5,278 bases of DNA from Armatimonadota bacterium (GTDB lineage: Bacteria; Sysuimicrobiota; Sysuimicrobiia; Sysuimicrobiales; JACQTN01). The translations under genes and the position numbers were made by a program. The DNA lies in the NCBI GenBank assembly GCA_016210785.1, contig JACQTN010000029.1, forward strand, positions 1 through 5,278. Reading direction: 5' to 3'. The notes beneath the pieces were generated by a model that saw only the letters and a list, made by a program, of their open reading frames with translations, was not told the origin of the DNA and searched no databases. Of the stretch, positions 1-4,537 are shown one piece after another (the first letter of the stretch is position 1; every line of letters starts with the position of its first letter).

Positions 1-345
1 CGCGTCCTGGAGGGCGAGCGGAAGCGCCTGGTGAACGAGCTGCGGGAACTCGAACGTGAGGTGGTGGTTTCCCCCGGGGAGCGGACCGGGATGAACTTCG
101 AGGGCTACGACGAGGACCTGACCGACTTCGCGGCCGACACCTTTGAGCGCGAGAAGGGGCTGGCCGTGGAGTCCAGCATCCAGGACCTCCTCAAGCAGGT
201 GGAGGATGCCCTGGTCAAGATTCAGGACAAGACGTATGGCGCCTGCGACCGCTGCGGCCGCTCCATCGACGCCGAGCGGCTGAAGGCCCTCCCGTGGGCC
301 AAGCTCTGCGTGCCCTGCAAAGCCGAAGAGGAGCGGCGGTACTGA
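1..345 (+). CDS. TraR/DksA-family zinc-finger protein (5' end outside window)
   Basis: The frame is open from base 1, so the gene begins upstream; the GTG at 31 is probably internal. The visible 114 codons hold a charged helical N-terminal part rich in Glu, Arg and Leu. An acidic stretch (GYDEDLTDFAAD) and the EREKGLAVESS segment follow; both are typical of TraR/DksA-like proteins. A C-terminal zinc finger has the spacing C-x2-C-x17-C-x2-C (Cys82, 85, 103, 106 counting from the window edge). Known members of this family bind the RNA polymerase secondary channel and modulate transcription initiation, often with ppGpp. Whether this short protein does so is inferred from family only. The protein ends YGACDRCG...KLCVPCKAEEERRY, the usual end for the family, so the 3' end is intact. 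The stop overlaps the start region of lspA, suggesting co-transcription. Confidence 0.88.
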   Translation, partial: RVLEGERKRLVNELRELEREVVVSPGERTGMNFEGYDEDLTDFAADTFEREKGLAVESSIQDLLKQVEDALVKIQDKTYGACDRCGRSIDAERLKALPWAKLCVPCKAEEERRY

Positions 346-788
346 CCCTGCTCGCCCTGGCTGTTGCGGCCATCGACCAGGGCGTCAAGGCCGCCGTCGC
401 CGCACGCATCCCCCTGGGAGCCTCACTGCCCGTTCTCCCGGATGTCTTCTACCTCACGCACGTCACCAACCCCGGCGTCGCCTTCGGCCTCTTTCAGCAG
501 GCCGGCGGCATCCGCGCCTTCGCCAGCGCCTTGACCGCCATCTTGCTCCTCCTCTACACTAGGGATCGGTGGCGGCACAGCCCGCTCTCCCGGCTCGGTC
601 TGGCCGTGATGCTGGGCGGGGCGGCTGGCAATCTCATCGACCGCCTGCGGTTCGGACACGTGATCGACTATCTGGACTTCCGCGTCTGGCCGGTCTTCAA
701 CCTGGCCGACGTGGCGATCGTGGTGGGGGGCGGGTGCCTCTTCTACACCCTGATCTTCCGCACCCGCGGCCGGCAACCGGATGCCTGA
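294..788 (+). CDS. lspA: Lipoprotein signal peptidase II (LspA)
   Basis: Membrane aspartyl protease that removes the signal peptide from diacylglyceryl-modified prolipoproteins, the step after Lgt. The 164 residues contain the family blocks in order: a first membrane helix ending in AIDQGVK (Asp28), NPGVAFGLF (Asn59, Gly61, Phe64), GGAAGNLIDR with catalytic Asp116, HVIDYLDF (122-129), and FNLAD with catalytic Asp139. The catalytic pair corresponds to the two Asp of the NxxDR and FNxAD motifs. Four hydrophobic stretches match the usual four-helix topology, and the length is normal. The start is uncertain. GTG at 294 is the first in-frame standard start but lies 52 bases inside the preceding gene. 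A purine-rich GAGGAG at 328-333 is better placed for a CTG at 342 that overlaps the upstream TGA; that shorter form would still keep the whole first helix. Confidence 0.95.
   Translation: MGQALRALQSRRGAAVLTLLALAVAAIDQGVKAAVAARIPLGASLPVLPDVFYLTHVTNPGVAFGLFQQAGGIRAFASALTAILLLLYTRDRWRHSPLSRLGLAVMLGGAAGNLIDRLRFGHVIDYLDFRVWPVFNLADVAIVVGGGCLFYTLIFRTRGRQPDA
328..333 (+). promoter_or_regulatory. Possible ribosome binding site for a shorter lspA start
   Basis: GAGGAG lies inside the last codons of the zinc-finger gene, 8 bases before a CTG codon at 342 in the lspA frame. No comparable motif precedes the GTG at 294. If used, it would give a CTG start overlapping the upstream stop codon (CTGA), a translational-coupling arrangement. 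CTG starts are rare, so this stays a suggestion. Confidence 0.35.
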
Positions 789-933
789 CCGTTTTGGGGT
801 CCTCTCGGGCACAGCGCGTCTTCCGGGACCCGGCCTGCAATCATGCGAACTCTTCCGCCGTTGGGCGCGCGCGACCCGGTGCGGGTGTGCCACGTTCGCG
901 CCGTTACCCACGCAGCGTCTTAGGGGGTGACCG

Positions 934-1710
934 ATGAAACCCGTCCTCTTCCAGCTCGGGCCGTTTCCCATCTCCTCCTTCGGCCTCTTCCTGCTCCTGG
1001 CGTTCCTGATCGGCATCAGCATGGTGCGGCGGCGGGCCGCCACCCTGGGCATCGACCCGGCGGAGATGCTGGACGTGGGGCTCTACATGATCATCGGCGG
1101 GATCGTGGGGGGCCGCCTGGGGTTTGTGGTGACCAACCTCAAGACCTTCGCGCAGAATCCGGGGTCCGTGATCACGATCTGGCGCGACTCCGGCCTGACC
1201 TTCTACGGGGCGGTGGTGGGGGGACTGGTGGTGGCGTTTGTCTACGCCACCCGCCGCAGGATCAGCCTGGGGGCGCTACTGGACCTGATCGCCCCGGCCC
1301 TGGCGGTGGGGTACGCGGTGGCGATGATCGGGGCGCTGCTGCACGGGCTCTTCAACGGCAAGCCGACCGGGCTGCCCTGGGCCGTGGACATGTTCTTCGA
1401 GAAACGCCATCCCACCCAGCTCTACCTGCTCGTCGCCGCGCTGGGCATCTACCTGGTCCTGCGCAGCCTGGCCGCGCGCCCGCACGCGCCCGGGTATCTC
1501 TTCATCACCTTCCTCTTCCTGCACGCCGTCGCCCGCGGGGTCGTCGAGATCTTCGTGGAGACGCAGCCGGTCTTCGGGTCCGTCACCGCCATGCAGCTGG
1601 TCTGCGCGGTGGTGGCGCTGGTGGCCCTGACCGGCATGAGCATCCTGGGTAAGCGACGACCCGCCGCGGGGACGGGGCCCGCCATGGGCGACGGAGCGCC
1701 GGGTGCCTGA
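934..1710 (+). CDS. lgt: Prolipoprotein diacylglyceryl transferase (Lgt), divergent at signature motif
   Basis: Lgt moves a diacylglyceryl group from phosphatidylglycerol to the lipobox cysteine of prolipoproteins, before LspA cleavage. The 258-residue product is multi-pass membrane and aligns with the family along its length: N-terminal FPISSFGLFLLLAF, GGRLGFVV (59-66), SGLTFYGAVVGG (86-97), GKPTGLPWAV (142-151), RHPTQLY (158-164), and RGVVEIF (201-207) matching the conserved RxxxE near the C-terminus. The ATG at 934 follows AGGGGGTGA at 922-930, a strong ribosome binding site. The signature block usually reads GRIGCFLxGCCYG or GRxxNFxNGExxG. Here it is AMIGALLHGLFNG (130-142), so the expected catalytic Arg (Arg143 in E. 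coli Lgt) is Met131. The position of E. coli His103 is Tyr91, a natural variant as I recall the family. Position after lspA supports the pathway role, but activity is uncertain. Confidence 0.88.
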   Translation: MKPVLFQLGPFPISSFGLFLLLAFLIGISMVRRRAATLGIDPAEMLDVGLYMIIGGIVGGRLGFVVTNLKTFAQNPGSVITIWRDSGLTFYGAVVGGLVVAFVYATRRRISLGALLDLIAPALAVGYAVAMIGALLHGLFNGKPTGLPWAVDMFFEKRHPTQLYLLVAALGIYLVLRSLAARPHAPGYLFITFLFLHAVARGVVEIFVETQPVFGSVTAMQLVCAVVALVALTGMSILGKRRPAAGTGPAMGDGAPGA

Positions 1711-1799
1711 ACCCCTCAAGACGTCGGGAGACGGCTCCACGGGCAAGGAAGAAACTCGACGATGTGTTGAGGAGTTCGCGAGTCCCAGGGCTAGCCCCT

Positions 1800-1849
1800 G
1801 TCCTGAGCGACGTTCGTCCTGCGGCACTGTCCTTCGACAGGCTCAGGAC
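1800..1849. repeat. Dispersed palindromic repeat (CTTCGACAGGCTCAGGAC type)
   Basis: A perfect 9-bp inverted repeat, GTCCTGAGC at 1800-1808 and GCTCAGGAC at 1841-1849, encloses CCTTCGACAGGCTCAGG (1831-1847). That sequence is a widely scattered intergenic motif in many bacterial genomes and often produces spurious ORFs containing LSLSKD. The left arm has drifted from the full complement. A separate 10-bp palindrome, GGGCTAGCCC, lies just upstream at 1788-1797. The repeat sits in the 193-base gap between lgt and rluD. No T-run follows either strand of the stem, so I do not call it a terminator. Confidence 0.7.
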
Positions 1850-1903
1850 GCGCCGTGAGTCGGCGAGCGCGGTAGATGCGAACCCATTGCAAGCACGCGA
1901 CAC

Positions 1904-2845
1904 GTGGCACGGAGTCGAAGGACTCCTGAAGACCGCCTCACCCTGACCGTCGAGCCGCCGGGCGGCGTCCGCCTGGACGCCTACCTGGCCGCGCGGCTGC
2001 ACACCTTCTCCCGCTCCCGCCTCCAGGCCCTGATTGCCGGGGGCCTGGTGGCGGTGAACGGTACGGTCCGGCGGGCCAGCCGCCGCGTGCGCCCGGGGGA
2101 CGTGATCAGCGTCACGGTCCCGCCGCCCGAGCCCTCCGACCTGACCCCCGAGCCGCTCGCCCTGGACGTGATCTACGAGGACGGCGACATACTTGTCATC
2201 CACAAGCCCGCGGGGCTGACCGTGCACCCCGGCGCGGGGCGTCCGGGCGGTACGCTGGTGAACGCCATCATCGCCCGGAACCCGGACCTGCGGGGGGTGG
2301 GGGGCGTTCTGCGGCCGGGGATCGTGCACCGGCTGGACAAGGATACCTCGGGGCTGCTGGTGGTCGCCAAGCACGACGCGGCGCTGCGGGCGCTGCAGGC
2401 GCAGATTGCCGCGCGCAGCGTATCCCGCCGGTACCTGGCGCTGGTGCACGGGACCGTGGCGCCGGAGCAGGGGATGGTGGACGCGCCCATCGGACGGCAC
2501 CCGGTGCACCGGAAGCGGAGGGCGGTGGTGCCGGGCGGCCGGCGCGCCGTGACGCACTACCGGGTGCTGGAGAGGTTCGGGGAGTACACGCTGATCGAGG
2601 CGTCGCTGGAGACGGGGCGCACGCACCAGATCCGGGTGCACATGGCGCACATCGGGCATCCCGTGGCGGGGGACCCGGTGTACGGCTGGCGGCGCAATGC
2701 GGTGGGGCTGGAGCGGCAGGCGCTGCACGCGTACCGGCTGGCCTTCGACCATCCGGGCACGGGGGAGCGGGTGGGGTTCGAGGCGCCGCTGCCGGAAGAT
2801 CTTACGGCGGCGCTGGAGAGGCTGAGGACGGGAGCGGAGGGGTGA
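1904..2845 (+). CDS. rluD: RluD-type 23S rRNA pseudouridine synthase (RluA family)
   Basis: Isomerises specific uridines to pseudouridine in structured RNA; RluD itself acts on helix 69 of 23S rRNA. The exact target here (RluD-like or another RluA-family site) is inferred. The 313 residues have an N-terminal S4-like RNA-binding domain (about 21-75: VRLDAYLAARL...SRSRLQALIAGGLVAVNG...VRPGDVI). The catalytic domain carries IHKPAGLTVHPG (99-110) and the signature HRLDKDTSG (142-150) with nucleophile Asp145. AVVPGGRRAVTHYRV (207-221), GRTHQIRVH (238-246) and RQALHAYRL (271-279) follow. Length is typical. The GTG at 1904 is the first standard start after an in-frame TGA at 1856-1858. No clear Shine-Dalgarno precedes it, and a hairpin covers codons 3-8, so the true start could lie slightly downstream without touching the S4 domain. 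Confidence 0.94.
   Translation: MARSRRTPEDRLTLTVEPPGGVRLDAYLAARLHTFSRSRLQALIAGGLVAVNGTVRRASRRVRPGDVISVTVPPPEPSDLTPEPLALDVIYEDGDILVIHKPAGLTVHPGAGRPGGTLVNAIIARNPDLRGVGGVLRPGIVHRLDKDTSGLLVVAKHDAALRALQAQIAARSVSRRYLALVHGTVAPEQGMVDAPIGRHPVHRKRRAVVPGGRRAVTHYRVLERFGEYTLIEASLETGRTHQIRVHMAHIGHPVAGDPVYGWRRNAVGLERQALHAYRLAFDHPGTGERVGFEAPLPEDLTAALERLRTGAEG
1911..1926. repeat. Small perfect hairpin over the rluD start region
   Basis: GGAGTC at 1911-1916 and GACTCC at 1921-1926 pair perfectly around a GAAG loop, starting 4 bases after the annotated GTG. It could be the edge of the inserted repeat material filling the lgt-rluD gap, or a structure influencing translation. The six-pair stem is seen directly; its function is not shown. 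Confidence 0.5.
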
Positions 2846-2852
2846 TACGCAA

Positions 2853-3036
2853 CCCTCACCCCGGCACGTGCTATGGCCGTGCAAGGTGCTTTACTCGGCC
2901 GCGCTCACCGACTCCGCGGCGCCCTCTCCCAGAGGGAGAGGGGTCCTGCCCCCTGCCTCCAGGGGGGAGAGGGAGTTCTGCCCGGCCCCCTAGCCTCGCG
3001 CAGGGGGAGAGGGAGTTGTGCCCTCACCCCGACCCT
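2853..3036. repeat. Cluster of REP-like hairpins (CCCTCTCCC/GGGAGAGGG family)
   Basis: This gene-free stretch after rluD consists of repeated G/C-rich palindromes. CCCTCACCCC occurs at 2853-2862 and again at 3021-3030. Hairpin 1 pairs CCCTCTCCC (2922-2930) with GGGAGAGGG (2934-2942) around AGA. Hairpin 2 pairs CCCCCT (2949-2954) with AGGGGG (2961-2966). Hairpin 3 pairs CCCCCT (2986-2991) with AGGGGG (3002-3007). Hairpins 2 and 3 continue into a direct repeat of 21 bases with one mismatch (2963-2983 and 3003-3023; GGGGGAGAGGGAGTT then C/G then TGCCC), spaced 40 bases apart. A fourth unit begins at 3021 and is split by the insertion sequence, resuming at 4487. Such motifs are common dispersed repeats in high-GC genomes. 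They could slow or end transcription from rluD, but there is no T-tract. Confidence 0.75.
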
Positions 3037-3046
3037 TCTATGTCAA
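3037..3046 (+). repeat. Left inverted repeat of the IS110 element
   Basis: TCTATGTCAA directly follows the left CT core. It is the exact reverse complement of TTGACATAGA at 4471-4480. Pairing does not extend on either side. Its first bases are also the proposed pairing partner of the right donor guide in the bridge RNA. Confidence 0.85.
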
Positions 3047-3049
3047 AAT
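3044..3049 (+). promoter_or_regulatory. -10 half of the predicted circle-junction promoter
   Basis: CAAAAT matches the sigma-70-type -10 consensus at four of six positions. In the linear element no good -35 lies upstream of it. When the ends are joined with one CT core, it sits 17 bases from the perfect TTGACA of the right end (8 bases of right end, CT, 7 bases of left end). Transcription would begin near 3056 and read into the guide RNA. Confidence 0.6.
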
Positions 3050-3055
3050 GATACT

Positions 3056-3240
3056 GACAGTACCATGAGAGTCGCCCTTCCCCGGGGGAAGATCTCCCGG
3101 CCCTCGCGGCTCGACCGCTCTGGAGAGACTATCTCTCCCGGGGAGGCGCGTGGCCGAGACCACCAATAGGGAGACGCGTCGGAGCGCCGCTCCATAGAAG
3201 GCTGTGGCCGCGCCACGCTTGGGCGACTCAAAACACACAC
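3056..3240 (+). ncRNA. Predicted IS110 bridge RNA (target- and donor-binding loops)
   Basis: Two consecutive large stem-loops precede the transposase. Loop 1: 3077-3089 pairs with 3134-3146 (13 pairs, two of them G-U), and after a bulged A a further GAT/ATC (3091-3093/3131-3133). Inside lie CCCGGCCCT (3096-3104), an apical hairpin GCGG-CTCGA-CCGC (3106-3118), and GGAGAG (3122-3127). CCCGGCCCT equals the left target flank plus core (3028-3036) except for one G/A that would be a G-T wobble. GGAGAG is the complement of core plus right flank (4485-4490). Loop 2: GCGTGGC/GCCACGC (3148-3154/3212-3218) and CCAC/GTGG (3160-3163/3204-3207) enclose ATAGGGAGAC (3166-3175), an apical hairpin GAGC-GCC-GCTC (3182-3192), and CATAGAAG (3193-3200). 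CATAGAAG is the exact complement of core plus left end (3035-3042). ATAGGGAGAC matches right end 4476-4485 at 8 of 10, with one wobble. Guide order and polarity match those of the IS621 bridge RNA. Ends are approximate. Confidence 0.8.
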
Positions 3241-3256
3241 CGGGAGGTGAGACAGA

Positions 3257-4474
3257 GTGGTCCTGGTCGGCATTGATTGGGCCGATGCGTCCCATACCTA
3301 CTGCCTCATGGATGAGGCTGGCACGGTACTGACCAGCGGCAGCGTCGCCCATACCGCAGAAGGGCTGGACCATCTGATCGTTGTGATCCGCACGCATGCC
3401 GCCACCCCGCAGGACGTCTGCGTCGCCCTGGAAACCCGCCAGGGGCCTCTGGTGGGGGCCTTGCTGGACCAGGGCTTTACCGTCTACGCCATCAACCCCA
3501 AGGCGGTTGAGCGCCACCGCGAGCGCTTCCGTGTGGCCGGGGCCAAGTCGGACCTGCAGGATGCCTGGGTCTTGGCCACCCTCCTGCGGACGGACCGAGC
3601 GCTTTACCGCCCCATCCGGCCGGATTCCGAGACCGCGCAGGAGTTGCGGACCCTGACTCGGGATCGCGCCGAACTGGTCCGCACCCACACGATGTTGAGC
3701 AATCAGCTCACGTCCTGTCTGAAGGCCTACTTCCCGGAATTCCTCACCCTGTTTGACGATCCCCAGTGCCCCACGGCGCTGGCCGCGCTCCAGGCCTTCC
3801 CGACCCTGGAGGCGCTGCGTAAAGCGCCCCGCCGGCGCCTGGAGGTCCTGCTGCGGCGGCACCATTACCCGGGCGCCGCGGCGAAGGCTGAGGAGATCCA
3901 TCGGACCCTGCACCAGCGGACCTTCCAGATCCCGCCCGTCGTCATCCGCACGAAGGCGCGCCTGGCGGTCACGCTGGCGTGCCAGCTGGCGACGCTGGAC
4001 GACCAGATCGCGGCGTACGAGGCGGAGATTCGGCGGGTGTTGAAAACCCATCCTGACGGCGCGCTCTATCAGAGCCTGCCCGGGGCTGCTGAGATCACCG
4101 CCGCCAGGATGGTGGGTGAACTGGGCGACAATGGCGACCGGTGCTCTGACGCCGCGATCGCCCAGTGCGAAGCCGGTACCGCTCCCGTGACTCGCCAGAG
4201 CGGCACCACCCGCATTGTTCGTGTTCGCCGTGCGTGCATTCATCCCTTGCGCGAGACCCTGTGGCACTTTGCCTTCAGCAGCATCCGGTGGTGTGCCTGG
4301 GCCAAGGAGTATTACGCCCGGGCTCGGGCCCGCGGTAAGAAGCACGCGGAGACCGTACGCATGCTGGCCAACGTCTGGCTGCGCATCATCATCGCCATGC
4401 GCCGAGACCGCCGGCCTTATGACGAGACCATCTTTCTCAGGGCGCGGGCCGCTCATTTGGCCCCAGCCTCTTGA
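3257..4474 (+). CDS. IS110-family transposase (DEDD/RuvC-like plus serine domain)
   Basis: RNA-guided recombinase of the insertion sequence. The 405 residues are full length for the family. The N-terminal RuvC-like DEDD domain starts at GIDWAD (Asp7), with Glu59 in VALET and Asp99 and Asp102 in AKSDLQDAWVLA as the acidic set. A helical middle region (about 125-265) follows. The C-terminal Transposase_20 domain begins at LPGAAEITAARMVGELGD (274-291) and carries the APVTRQSGTT block with the presumed nucleophile Ser315, then HPLRETLWHFAF (329-340). The GTG at 3257 is preceded by GGGAGGTGA (3242-3250) at good spacing and is the first residue before the conserved GIDWA, so the start is firm. The stop codon lies inside the right inverted repeat. 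No frameshift or lost catalytic residue is visible. Expression is probably linked to the upstream guide RNA transcript. Confidence 0.95.
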   Translation: MVLVGIDWADASHTYCLMDEAGTVLTSGSVAHTAEGLDHLIVVIRTHAATPQDVCVALETRQGPLVGALLDQGFTVYAINPKAVERHRERFRVAGAKSDLQDAWVLATLLRTDRALYRPIRPDSETAQELRTLTRDRAELVRTHTMLSNQLTSCLKAYFPEFLTLFDDPQCPTALAALQAFPTLEALRKAPRRRLEVLLRRHHYPGAAAKAEEIHRTLHQRTFQIPPVVIRTKARLAVTLACQLATLDDQIAAYEAEIRRVLKTHPDGALYQSLPGAAEITAARMVGELGDNGDRCSDAAIAQCEAGTAPVTRQSGTTRIVRVRRACIHPLRETLWHFAFSSIRWCAWAKEYYARARARGKKHAETVRMLANVWLRIIIAMRRDRRPYDETIFLRARAAHLAPAS

Positions 4475-4480
4475 CATAGA
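4471..4480 (+). repeat. Right inverted repeat of the IS110 element, containing a perfect -35 box
   Basis: TTGACATAGA is the reverse complement of the left repeat and lies 4 bases inside the right CT core. Its first six bases are the consensus -35 hexamer TTGACA (4471-4476), overlapping the transposase TGA at 4472-4474. In the linear copy it points out of the element and has no -10 at suitable distance in the flank; in a circular form it would meet CAAAAT of the left end at 17 bases. Confidence 0.8.
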
Positions 4481-4484
4481 GAGT

Positions 4485-4508
4485 CTCTCCCCGGTGACGG
4501 GGAGAGGG
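4485..4508. repeat. Right remnant of the interrupted REP-like hairpin target
   Basis: CTCTCCCCG (4485-4493) pairs perfectly with CGGGGAGAG (4498-4506) around a GTGA tetraloop. The first two bases are the right CT core. With the left flank restored (CC at 3033-3034), two more pairs form with GG at 4507-4508, giving 11 pairs in total. The hairpin is thus one of the cluster at 2853-3036 and was the insertion target. It also lies between two convergent genes, but has no T-tract. Confidence 0.8.
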
Positions 4509-4537
4509 GGTTCGGGAGAGAGAGACCGCGCTCGGGG

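Larger units (their letters stand above)
3037..4486 (+). mobile_element. Complete IS110-family insertion sequence (IS110-group layout)
   Basis: About 1.45 kb, carrying one transposase gene preceded by about 220 noncoding bases. The ends are defined by a shared CT dinucleotide (3035-3036 and 4485-4486). Deleting everything between, and keeping one CT, joins CCGACC to CTCTCCCCGG and rebuilds a perfect 11-bp hairpin with a GTGA loop. That hairpin is of the same repeat family found at 2922-2942. A 10-bp inverted repeat, TCTATGTCAA (3037-3046) and TTGACATAGA (4471-4480), lies just inside the ends. The absence of a larger target duplication, the CT core, the DEDD plus serine transposase and the long left noncoding region all fit IS110-type recombination. 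Only 10 bases separate the transposase stop from the right core, so the guide RNA must lie on the left. Nothing in the element appears damaged. Confidence 0.9.

Noticed and set aside
874..886. ACCCG-GTG-CGGGT hairpin in the 145-base lspA-lgt gap
   Set aside because: A five-pair stem in G/C-rich DNA is expected by chance; no T-tract and no recognisable promoter or riboswitch around it.
1583..2884. Long - strand open frame (433 codons) opposite rluD and the lgt end
   Set aside because: Low-complexity Arg/His/Pro composition, antisense to two well-supported genes, and it includes the LSLSKD translation typical of the dispersed repeat.
2961..3023. CRISPR-like direct repeats with a 40-base period
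   Set aside because: Only two good copies, the repeat is part of hairpin arms, and there is no unique spacer set or cas gene.
3112..3116. CGACC as an alternative left target guide
   Set aside because: It matches five bases of the flank but is not followed by CT in register and lies in the apical hairpin; 3096-3104 is a longer match that includes the core.
3122..3138. Local hairpin GGAGAGA-CTA-TCTCTCC within the guide RNA region
   Set aside because: It is a perfect 7-bp stem, but it competes with the longer 3077-3093/3131-3146 stem and would hide the right target guide; it may be an alternative fold only.
2842..3169. Two small + strand frames downstream of rluD
   Set aside because: They translate the REP-like repeats (PLPEGEG- and LSQRERG-like strings), a known source of spurious ORFs, and have no supporting start signal.
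3038..4477. Long open frame on the - strand opposite the transposase (479 codons)
   Set aside because: It is a shadow of the high-GC transposase gene and noncoding RNA region; it has no recognisable domain and reads through the inverted repeats.
4485..4508. Rho-independent terminator between the transposase and the solute-binding protein gene
   Set aside because: The stem is strong, but neither strand has a T-tract after it, and it is explained as the right half of the repeat target.
4475..4537. Downstream guide RNA as in IS1111-group elements
   Set aside because: Only 10 bases separate the transposase stop from the right core, too short for a bridge RNA; the left side holds the matching guides.
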